Shown here piece by piece: positions 1 to 7,258 of a stretch of 16,252 nt of DNA. Position numbers and translations under genes: made by a program. The stretch is from assembly GCA_033720735.1 (NCBI GenBank), contig JAWWBX010000074.1:1-16252 (forward strand). The letters run 5' to 3'. Under the pieces are notes generated by a model, which saw nothing but the letters and a program-made list of their open reading frames with translations, was not told where the DNA came from and ran no database searches. This DNA is from B8-G4 sp033720735. Its GTDB lineage: Bacteria; Bacteroidota; Bacteroidia; Chitinophagales; Saprospiraceae. Positions within the stretch are counted from its first letter, which is position 1. The number at the start of each line of letters is the position of its first letter.

Positions 1-1
1 G

Positions 2-100
2 CAAACCCAGGTCGCTCAACAACAGGAACTCATCATGCAACAGCAAGACCTGCTGGATCGCCTCAACACCACCGGGGTATCCACGGCGTCAAAGCAGTGA
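2..100 (+). CDS. C-terminal end of an unidentified plus-strand protein (partial)
   Basis: The reading frame enters from the left edge and gives 32 residues before a TGA at 98-100. The residues are rich in Gln, Leu and Asp (QTQVAQQQELIMQQQDLLDR, then a short Thr/Ser-rich tail), which looks like the end of an amphipathic coiled coil. Many Bacteroidota surface or tail-fibre-domain proteins end with such Gln-rich coiled coils, but the fragment is too short to name a family. It converges on the PUL and is probably not part of it. A hairpin follows directly after the stop. Confidence 0.5.
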   Translation, partial: QTQVAQQQELIMQQQDLLDRLNTTGVSTASKQ

Positions 101-104
101 TTTG

Positions 105-130
105 GCTACCAGCCTTTCTGGGTTGGTGGC
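105..130 (+). terminator. Possible hairpin terminator of the plus-strand gene
   Basis: A 10-bp stem (arms 105-114 and 121-130, loop 115-120) starts five bases after the stop of the left-edge gene. Eight pairs are Watson-Crick and two are G-T. The wobbles form G.U pairs only in plus-strand RNA; minus-strand RNA would have A.C mismatches, so it suits the plus-strand transcript. There is no clear T-run after it, which weakens the call. Its right arm also overlaps the left arm of a second 9-bp hairpin at 124-150. Confidence 0.35.
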
Positions 131-178
131 ACCTTGCTTCAGTGCCGCCAGGTAGTCATAGGCATAATAGCCCGCCCG

Positions 179-1477
179 TCACTTCCGCGCGTAGACACGC
201 ACGTAGTCCAGGATGTACTGCTGCGACGGCATGTCCGGATCCATCCCCTGCGCACCACCCCATCCGCCGCCCATGGCGAGGTTGAGGATGATGTTTTGCG
301 GTTCGTTAAACGGCCAGGTCCGCTCGTCCGTGGTGTCGTTGTACGTAAAGTATGGTTGATCATCGACGTAGGCTGTGATGCCCTCTGGTGTCCACACCAC
401 GGCATATGTGTGAAACGTATTGTGAATATCCTTGACCGGCAGCGTCGAAGTGTGATGGCTGTCCTCTTTGAAGTAGAAGGCCCGGCAATGCACGGAGGCA
501 TGCGCCTTGCCATCACCTGTTGCGTTGTCCACCTCATAGCCTACACTCTCGAGGATATCGATTTCGCCACAATACGGCCACGACAACTCGTCCACATAGG
601 CGTCACCCAGTGTCCAGCCAGCTGCCCAGTTGCCGCGATGGGCGGGCACTTTTGCCCGCAGTTCGATCTTGCCATACCGGAAGGTCACCTTGCCCCGGGT
701 CGTAAGTCGGGCGGAGGTCCATGCATGCCCGTCATCGTTCTTGTGTGCCTCGATGATCAGGTTGCCGTTCTCGCGCCGGGCATTTCTGAGTCGGTTGGCG
801 GTGTAGTATTGTAATTCATTGTTTCCCCAGCCCCAATCTCCGATGTCAAAGGTCCATTTGGTCGTATCCACCGGCCCGGATCCATCAAACTCATCCGACC
901 AGGCGATCTCCCAGGTATCCCCCGACATCTCCTGTGTGAGGACCTCCGGCGTCATGCGATGACGGCGCAGAAGTGTGAATCGGAGTTCGTGTACCTCGAC
1001 CCCCGTGTCATTAAAGTGCAAACGCAGCGGATGCTTGCCGGCAGCGAACGGCGAACCGTCGCGCGTGCACTCGGTGACCTCAGTGCTCACAGGCACCGCA
1101 ATCTCTCCGGTGACATTGTAGGTGCGGCCGTCGGGATTGTCCACATAATCTTCGATCCACACCGTACCGCCCTGCCCGGCGGCAGAGGCGATGACGGCTG
1201 AACGGTAGCGTCCCGACACCGGCACGGGCAACTCAAATTGCAGCCATTGTCCGCCCGCGGTGGATTTCAGGGCCAAGGCACCATCGGCCGTGTGTACCTG
1301 CTCAAACACCCCGCTTGAATCAATGACCTGATCCATCGTCAGTCGTACCTCAATCGGTGCTTCGGGCTCCGCTTGGTTCTCATCGATGCTGACTGATCCA
1401 TTCGACACTGACTCGCACCCGGAAATCACCGTCAGCAAAAGGATAGTTGAAAGGAGGTTCAAAATCTGTTTTGTCAT
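179..1477 (-). CDS. GH16 beta-glucanase (laminarinase-like) lipoprotein with N-terminal beta-rich domain
   Basis: This 432-residue protein probably hydrolyses beta-1,3-glucan at the cell surface. It starts with a lipoprotein signal whose lipobox is VISGC (Cys21). Residues about 43-170 form a beta-rich domain resembling a carbohydrate-binding module (phrases such as GGQWLQFELPVPVSGRYR), family not recognised. The GH16 domain covers about 188-432 and has the catalytic motif GEIDILE, with Glu305 as nucleophile, Asp307 and Glu310 as acid/base. The extra residue between Asp and the second Glu marks the beta-bulge GH16 type (laminarinases, agarases, carrageenases) rather than lichenases. The usual GxWPAxW cleft segment reads GNWAAGW here. 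I chose the ATG at 1477 because it begins a normal lipoprotein signal; a longer TTG-initiated frame overlaps the upstream permease gene. It lies 25 bp after the permease and is the last PUL gene. GH16 assignment is firm; the substrate is inferred. Confidence 0.9.
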   Translation of the reverse strand: MTKQILNLLSTILLLTVISGCESVSNGSVSIDENQAEPEAPIEVRLTMDQVIDSSGVFEQVHTADGALALKSTAGGQWLQFELPVPVSGRYRSAVIASAAGQGGTVWIEDYVDNPDGRTYNVTGEIAVPVSTEVTECTRDGSPFAAGKHPLRLHFNDTGVEVHELRFTLLRRHRMTPEVLTQEMSGDTWEIAWSDEFDGSGPVDTTKWTFDIGDWGWGNNELQYYTANRLRNARRENGNLIIEAHKNDDGHAWTSARLTTRGKVTFRYGKIELRAKVPAHRGNWAAGWTLGDAYVDELSWPYCGEIDILESVGYEVDNATGDGKAHASVHCRAFYFKEDSHHTSTLPVKDIHNTFHTYAVVWTPEGITAYVDDQPYFTYNDTTDERTWPFNEPQNIILNLAMGGGWGGAQGMDPDMPSQQYILDYVRVYARK

Positions 1478-1502
1478 ATCAATCTTGCACATAGCTAGCG
1501 AT

Positions 1503-3074
1503 TCAATTCTTAACGAGGATGGTTTCAAGTTCCTCCAATGATTTGCCTTTGGTTTCGGGGACCACCCGCACGATGAAGATCAGTCCGAGCAAGGCGAGTA
1601 CACCGTAGATCAGGAAGGTGACCGAACTTCCGAGGTGAGCCAGCTCCCAGGGGAAGATGAACTGGACCACAAAGCTCACCGCCGAATTGATGAGGCCGAC
1701 AAATGATATGGCCAGGCCGCGGATGTAGTTCGGAAACAGTTCCGAGAAGAGCACCCACATCACCGGACCCACCGAGATGGCAAATGACGCGACGAAGCCG
1801 AGGATGCAGATCAGGATCAGCATGGCATTGACGTCCGTTGCCGCAGTCAGCAAGGTCGACTGGTGCGCTTTGAAATCCTCCTCCCCCATCAGATCGATCA
1901 GGGTATTCTTGTAGTCCAGATCGCTGTTAAACGTCGTCCCGGCGATCGAAGCCAGCGCTTCTGCCGGCACGTCTTCAGACATGTTGGTGATCGCTTCGGG
2001 TGTCAGGGTATACGTCGCTTTGCTGAACCCGTACGCCAGGACCGTCATGGAGATGGCGATCCCTGCCACCCCGATCATGAGGAGTGGCTTGCGCCCGAGC
2101 TTGTCGATCAGCAGGATGGCCAAAACGGTAAAAACCAGGTTGACAAGTCCTACGAGGACCGCCTGCATGAAGGACGCGTCGGTGCCAATGCCCGACTGTT
2201 CGAAGATCATCGGTGCGTAAAAGAAGACCGAGTTGATCCCGGTGATCTGCTGCAGAATGGCAATGACGATACCAATGGTGAGCACCAGCTTGAGTGCAGG
2301 CTTGAACAGCTGATCAAGTTGTCGCAGCAATGATGCACGCGGCTGATGGCCCTCGTCTTCAATACTCTGCCGGATCGTCTGCAGTTGTGTCGCTGCGGTT
2401 TCAGCGTTGGTTGCCTTGGTCATCACGCCAAGCGCCTCGTCAAAAGCGCCCTTCATGATCAGCCAGCGTGGACTCCTGGGGACAAAGAATAATCCAACGA
2501 AATAGAGCACCGCTGGCAGGGTCTCCAGGCCGAGCATCCACCGCCAGTTGTACTCGTCAAATTTGAGGGACTGCGCCCACGCTGCGTCGGATTGGCCCAG
2601 TTGCAGGATCGCATAGTTGGTGAAAAAGGCGACCGAGATACCGATGACGATGTTCAGCTGGTTGAATGACACCATGCGTCCGCGCAGGTGTGCAGGTGAG
2701 ATCTCGGCAATGTACATTGGGGCGATGATCAGGGAAGCACCAACACCAAGACCGCCAACCATCCGGGCCACCCACAGCACCGTGAACGATGGCGCCAGGG
2801 CCGAGCCGATGGCCGAAATGGCATAGAGGATCGCAGCAATCGTGAGTACCCGTCGACGACCGATCCTGTCACTGAGCGGTCCGGCGATCAGCATGGCGGC
2901 GGTGGCCGACAAGGTCAACGAAGCGACGGCCCAACCCAGCTGGATCTCCGAGAGCCCGAATTCGATCTCGATAAACCTGTTGACACCTGAGATCACGGAG
3001 GCGTCGAATCCCATCAGGAATCCCCCCAGCGCCACGATGAGTGCGACGCGTACGACAAATAGATTATCTCTCAT
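1503..3074 (-). CDS. Sugar porter family MFS permease
   Basis: This 523-residue inner-membrane protein is a member of the sugar porter family of the major facilitator superfamily and probably imports a monosaccharide such as glucose, with protons or by facilitation. Twelve hydrophobic segments can be seen. Family signatures are present: DRIGRRR at 69-75 after TM2, PMYIAEISPAHLRGR at 119-133, WRWMLG at 177-182, PRSPRWL at 199-205, QQITGIN at 275-281 in TM7, DKLGRKP at 324-330, and VPETKGKSLEE near the C-terminus. The predicted periplasmic loop between TM9 and TM10 (about 352-414) is unusually long and acidic compared with E. coli XylE. It lies 58 bp after the GH5 gene and 25 bp before the last GH16 gene, so it is probably in the same transcript. 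It would take up sugar released in the periplasm. Exact substrate is not determinable. Confidence 0.92.
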   Translation of the reverse strand: MRDNLFVVRVALIVALGGFLMGFDASVISGVNRFIEIEFGLSEIQLGWAVASLTLSATAAMLIAGPLSDRIGRRRVLTIAAILYAISAIGSALAPSFTVLWVARMVGGLGVGASLIIAPMYIAEISPAHLRGRMVSFNQLNIVIGISVAFFTNYAILQLGQSDAAWAQSLKFDEYNWRWMLGLETLPAVLYFVGLFFVPRSPRWLIMKGAFDEALGVMTKATNAETAATQLQTIRQSIEDEGHQPRASLLRQLDQLFKPALKLVLTIGIVIAILQQITGINSVFFYAPMIFEQSGIGTDASFMQAVLVGLVNLVFTVLAILLIDKLGRKPLLMIGVAGIAISMTVLAYGFSKATYTLTPEAITNMSEDVPAEALASIAGTTFNSDLDYKNTLIDLMGEEDFKAHQSTLLTAATDVNAMLILICILGFVASFAISVGPVMWVLFSELFPNYIRGLAISFVGLINSAVSFVVQFIFPWELAHLGSSVTFLIYGVLALLGLIFIVRVVPETKGKSLEELETILVKN

Positions 3075-3132
3075 AGTGTTGTTGTCAAATGGATCACATA
3101 TTCCATATTCAATATCGTCATCGAGTCGTGCT

Positions 3133-5856
3133 TCATTCGCGGGCAGATGTTTTCACCAGTTTTCTTGAACCTAGTACCCCCGACGCATTTTTCAGGGTCA
3201 GGATGTAGATCCCCACAGGCAGACCGGTCAGGTCAAGTACGGCCGCATTTCCCTCCCCGGTATTCACTTCCTCATCGATGACCGTCATACCGGAAATGTG
3301 CCTGACCGTCGCCCTGGCCTCGTTGAGCACGTGCGCGCCGCCAGTGATCCACACGCGATCGGAGACCGGGTTGGGAGCGATGTGGAAAATCGGCTCCGTG
3401 AGCGGATTGCTCGCTGCCGTCGTGAAGGAGATCTCAAACCAGTTAAGGTTGAACTGAGGCTCGTCGATCAAAACCCGCAATGTGTGCAGGCCTTCTGAGA
3501 GGATCACGGACTTGCTCGTCGTCGTCCAGGTCTGCCACCCTCCAGTCGCCGGGAATGAAACGGCATGGAGTGCGCTGGCACTTCCGTTCTCATTGATCAG
3601 TTGCAATACGATCCGCCCTTCGGCACTCAGTGCGGCAGTCCGGTAGTCGATCCGGTAAGAGCGCGATTCGGGCACGTGCACGAGATAGTCCCCGTAGTCT
3701 CCAGCATCCAGATGGCCAATATTCTGACCACCTCCGGCATCCGAGGTCGCCTCAAGGACAATTCCGGACTGAAAGAAGTAATCCTCGGCCTCGATGCGGC
3801 CGGGCACCGTATGCACGATCGCAATCGTATTTTCTACCGCCAGATCACTAAACGGCTCAAGGTGCGTGCTGTCTACGGCCAAAACGCCATCGCTACTATA
3901 GGATAGGAGAATGGTGTCACTGGCCTTGAACAAATCGTCTACCGTGAACGTGATCTGACGACCGCTCTCACTATCGAGTGCCACACCGGTGATATCGACC
4001 GGCGAGCCATTTACCATGATCTGGAAACCGGCCGCAGATTGCAGAGGTCCGATCAGGCGCTTGTTAATATTCAGTCTGACGGTATTCTCTGACACAGTGT
4101 GTGCAGAAACATGGGTCGTCGGCACCGCATCGGAGGGTTGCCGGTAGATGAGCTCGAAGCTGTTGAGGTTGAAGCCCGACCGATCCACATGCATGCGCAG
4201 CTGCCGGTCGGCGTCTGACAGGACGACATTCTCGATCCAGACGGAAGTCCATTCTTGCCATCCACCTGTCGCCGGCACACTGACTCTGCCCGTCACATCT
4301 GCACCATCAAGGGAGAGTTGGAACGCGCCACCTCCTGCCTCGGAAGCGGTGCGGCAAACGATATCATACACGCCTGCAACGTCTGCCTTGATGGTGTATT
4401 GGGTCCATTCTCCATCCTCCAGCCATCCAAGGTTGTAGCCGTTGGTGTTGATCGTATCCAGACACGGTTCGATGTCCACGCCGTCATTCCGATAAGACCA
4501 CCCCTGGTTCCAGGCCGTGTAGTTGCCAGTCGAAACGTGATAGGTGGCGATATCCCGGTCAAAATAGGCAACCTCGTGTGGCCCCAGGTCAAAATCGGCG
4601 GCATGGATCACTCCTGGCACCGACCACTCTCGATACGGCCGTGCGGTGGTCTCATTGATCTGTCGAAACATGGCATCGATCACATCGCGTTGAAAGGCGC
4701 ATCGTTCCAGTTTGAGATCCTCTGTCAACTGCATCAGGGTATTGATAGCAACTTGCTGGGAGGGTGCAGACGCCTGGCCATTCCAATAGTCAAGCAAATG
4801 CTGATACCCGGCACTCTTGCGGATAGAAAGTGGTCCGGAGATGGACTCAATCTTCTTCATCGGCCAGCATGCCCAACTCAATCCATGTTCGTTGAACAAT
4901 CGCACAACATCTGTAAACCAGCTGTTGGAGTTCTCGCCCCATTCTCCGAAATACAAGGGCACCTGAAATGCATCGCGGATAGATAGCACCCATTGGATCG
5001 AACCCGGCGTGTTGAATGACCAGTATTTGTGTGGGCTGTACACCATGTTATCGTCCCACGGAGGTGTGAGACCGGTAAAGTCATTGGCAAACCAGTTGCC
5101 TTCAATAAAGATGATATGGCGATCATCGACCGACCGGATCGCTGCGGTGATCTGCTCATACAGGTTGCGCAATGCTGTGTTGCCTGGCAGGTTCCAGTTG
5201 GGCTCGTTGATCAGATCATAGCCGGCGACCCAGGGCTGGTCGACATAGCGTTCAGCGAGTTTGCGCCATAGTGCAACCGTCTTTTGTTTGTTGGCCTCAC
5301 TTTCCCACAGCGATGGCTTGTCCGGGTTGTAGTCGGAGATACCGGATTCGTAGCCCTGGCCTCCTGGTGCGGCATGCAGGTCGAGGACAACGTACATTTC
5401 GTTTTGGGCGCACCAGCTGATGAGGCTGTCAGTCAATGCAAACCCTTTTTCCAGCCAGGTATGTTGTCCGGCCACCGGCTCTTCCTCAATTGGCAAGGTG
5501 AACAGGTTGTAGTGCATGGGAAGGCGCACCGAGTTGAAGCCCCAGGCGGCCAGCGAATCAATATCGATCTTCCGCACATGGTTTGCCAACCAGGCGTCAT
5601 AGAACTCCTCTGTGTCCTGGCTACCGATCAACGCCTCGATGGCACTTCTGATCTCATACTGCGCATTCGCGAAACCTGTTGTCTGCAGCATGTAACCTTC
5701 CTGCAGCATCCAGCCTCCCAGGCCCATGCCTTTGAGCACCACGGTGTCGCCCGCATCGTTGACGATGGCCGTTCCACTGGTATGCAGGAACTGGGCCTGT
5801 GCCAGCGGGACCAACATGACCAACAGCAGCAGCCCGGTCAGGTGTCGTCGCATCAT
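3133..5856 (-). CDS. Multimodular GH5 glucanase with two CBM6-like domains and T9SS sorting domain
   Basis: This 907-residue protein is a secreted endo- or exo-glucanase. It has a cleavable signal peptide ending near AQAQ (residues 1-22). The GH5 catalytic domain covers about 23-360, with RLP at 111-113, LHAAPGG from 160, the acid/base Glu218 in INEP and the nucleophile Glu305 in FGEWG. The stretch KGMGLGGW near residues 42-49 recalls exo-beta-1,3-glucanase members of GH5. A CBM6-like module (about 415-573), an Ig-like linker domain (about 577-682) and a second CBM6-like module (about 685-811) follow. Residues about 823-907 form a T9SS type A sorting domain (IAPNPVSDRVWI, then LPVGIYILTLKN and RKLVK), so the protein is exported by T9SS and may be anchored or released outside. 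Its ATG overlaps the stop of the preceding GH16 gene (ATGA), suggesting translational coupling. GH5 is firm; beta-1,3 versus beta-1,6 specificity is open. Confidence 0.9.
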   Translation of the reverse strand: MMRRHLTGLLLLVMLVPLAQAQFLHTSGTAIVNDAGDTVVLKGMGLGGWMLQEGYMLQTTGFANAQYEIRSAIEALIGSQDTEEFYDAWLANHVRKIDIDSLAAWGFNSVRLPMHYNLFTLPIEEEPVAGQHTWLEKGFALTDSLISWCAQNEMYVVLDLHAAPGGQGYESGISDYNPDKPSLWESEANKQKTVALWRKLAERYVDQPWVAGYDLINEPNWNLPGNTALRNLYEQITAAIRSVDDRHIIFIEGNWFANDFTGLTPPWDDNMVYSPHKYWSFNTPGSIQWVLSIRDAFQVPLYFGEWGENSNSWFTDVVRLFNEHGLSWACWPMKKIESISGPLSIRKSAGYQHLLDYWNGQASAPSQQVAINTLMQLTEDLKLERCAFQRDVIDAMFRQINETTARPYREWSVPGVIHAADFDLGPHEVAYFDRDIATYHVSTGNYTAWNQGWSYRNDGVDIEPCLDTINTNGYNLGWLEDGEWTQYTIKADVAGVYDIVCRTASEAGGGAFQLSLDGADVTGRVSVPATGGWQEWTSVWIENVVLSDADRQLRMHVDRSGFNLNSFELIYRQPSDAVPTTHVSAHTVSENTVRLNINKRLIGPLQSAAGFQIMVNGSPVDITGVALDSESGRQITFTVDDLFKASDTILLSYSSDGVLAVDSTHLEPFSDLAVENTIAIVHTVPGRIEAEDYFFQSGIVLEATSDAGGGQNIGHLDAGDYGDYLVHVPESRSYRIDYRTAALSAEGRIVLQLINENGSASALHAVSFPATGGWQTWTTTSKSVILSEGLHTLRVLIDEPQFNLNWFEISFTTAASNPLTEPIFHIAPNPVSDRVWITGGAHVLNEARATVRHISGMTVIDEEVNTGEGNAAVLDLTGLPVGIYILTLKNASGVLGSRKLVKTSARE

Positions 5857-7229
5857 TCGAAGTAAATATTGTCGAGCAGGACCTCCGCACTGACATATGC
5901 ACCAGAGCCATCCACCGGATTCCAGAGTGCAAAGGGAATGCGCAGATCAGTCAGTTCAAGACCGACAAAATCTGCAAGCGGGATACGGTATTCAAGGTAT
6001 CCACCACCCACGTCAGTCCCCTCGTAGTCGTCAAGGAACAAGGAAGAGGCCGTCGCTACCGACTCCAGCTTGATCTCAGCCCTGACCAAATGCGGCGGTT
6101 TTCTTAAAGAAAAAACCAGCGTACTGCCGGCGAAGGCACTGGCGTCGATCGCCGGATCAAGTTCAAAAAAAGCACCACCCCAGTTCCCACCCGGATAGTT
6201 CAGTACGAGGCATGAATCGCCATCGATGGCATCTCCGGATGCGGTCACCGTCGGCTCTCCGCCGGCTCCGAAGGATTTGAGGCCGATCCCGGGAAACTGG
6301 TTGCGCGCGTCGTTGAAGGCAAACTCAGCAATGTTGTTGGACAGCACCCCAATGGTCTCTTCATTGATATTCAGTGGCGGGATTGCAGGCGCATTCAGGT
6401 CGTCCTGTGCATATACGCGCACCCAGTCGATCAGCATCGATTGCGGAAAATCGGTTGACGCATCCGGATCGCCAGGCCAGTTGCCGCCCACAGCGACATT
6501 GAAGATGAGATAGTGCGGCCTGAGAAACTCCTTCATGTCTTCCTCGATCGGCACCGTGTTCACGACCTGGCCGTCAAGGCTGAATGTCAATTGGGCAGGC
6601 GTCCAGTCGAGCCGATAGACGTGATAATCGTCGCTCAGGTTGACACCAGCATCGAGATTGTTCGTATTGCTTTCCAGTTTGTTCTCTCCGTTGGTGTAGT
6701 GGGCACTGCAGTGTACCACGGACGGTGCATGCCCGATCACCTCCATGATATCGATCTCGCCACAACCCGGCCAGTCGACTTCGGTGATGTTCTCCCCCAG
6801 GAGCCAGAATGCGGGCCACAGACCTTTGCCTTCCGGTACTTTAAGGCGGGCTTCGATCCTGCCGAATCTGAACGTTTGTCGTCCCTGGGTCGTCAGTTTT
6901 GCCGAGCTGTACTGATGGTCACCGGGCTCGTCCCGTGCCGTAATGCTCAACACTGAGTTTCCATCTTCATCTAACCTGACCAGGACGTTATTTTGTGAAC
7001 TCGTGTAGCGTTGACGCTCGTTGTTGCCCCATCCCGGAGGCAGGCCGTAATCCGTACCATCGCCAAGTTCGAACGTCCAGTTTGCCGGGTCCAGGCCGGC
7101 GTCAAATTCATCCTGCCAGATCAGGGTGTAACCCTCATCTGCCGCATCAGGGTCAGGATCGACCGGATCTGATGAGCACGCACATGCGAAGAGGATCAGA
7201 ATTGTAAAGACTGTGAGGTTAGCGTTCAT
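5853..7229 (-). CDS. GH16 beta-glucanase (laminarinase-like) lipoprotein with C-terminal accessory domain
   Basis: The 458-residue protein is probably a surface-exposed endo-beta-1,3-glucanase. The N-terminus is a short lipoprotein signal (lipobox LFAC with Cys16, or Cys18) followed by an Asp/Pro-rich linker with no obvious fold. The GH16 domain covers about 34-274 and contains GLWPAFW and the catalytic motif GEIDIME with Glu158, Asp160 and Glu163, the beta-bulge laminarinase form. A further domain of about 160 residues (about 298-458) ends in LLDNIYFE and has the look of a galactose-binding-like jelly roll, as seen attached to some laminarinases; it may bind glucan. A GTG two codons upstream also opens the frame, but the ATG at 7229 begins the signal peptide directly. 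It starts 29 bp after the preceding GH16 gene and its TGA overlaps the ATG of the GH5 gene. Confidence 0.92.
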   Translation of the reverse strand: MNANLTVFTILILFACACSSDPVDPDPDAADEGYTLIWQDEFDAGLDPANWTFELGDGTDYGLPPGWGNNERQRYTSSQNNVLVRLDEDGNSVLSITARDEPGDHQYSSAKLTTQGRQTFRFGRIEARLKVPEGKGLWPAFWLLGENITEVDWPGCGEIDIMEVIGHAPSVVHCSAHYTNGENKLESNTNNLDAGVNLSDDYHVYRLDWTPAQLTFSLDGQVVNTVPIEEDMKEFLRPHYLIFNVAVGGNWPGDPDASTDFPQSMLIDWVRVYAQDDLNAPAIPPLNINEETIGVLSNNIAEFAFNDARNQFPGIGLKSFGAGGEPTVTASGDAIDGDSCLVLNYPGGNWGGAFFELDPAIDASAFAGSTLVFSLRKPPHLVRAEIKLESVATASSLFLDDYEGTDVGGGYLEYRIPLADFVGLELTDLRIPFALWNPVDGSGAYVSAEVLLDNIYFE

Positions 7230-7258
7230 ACCCACCCATATTGATACAGCAAGTCCCG

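Noticed and set aside
134..814. A 226-residue plus-strand open frame
   Set aside because: It lies antisense to the GH16 gene, lacks any recognisable motif or signal, and is explained by the codon bias of the gene opposite.
3075..3132. Possible internal promoter before the MFS gene
   Set aside because: The 58-bp gap is AT-rich and has a weak -7-like TCCATTTG, but no properly spaced TTTG, and transcription would start almost on the ATG.
4255..4986. A 243-residue plus-strand open frame
   Set aside because: It is entirely antisense to the well-supported GH5 gene and shows no domain.
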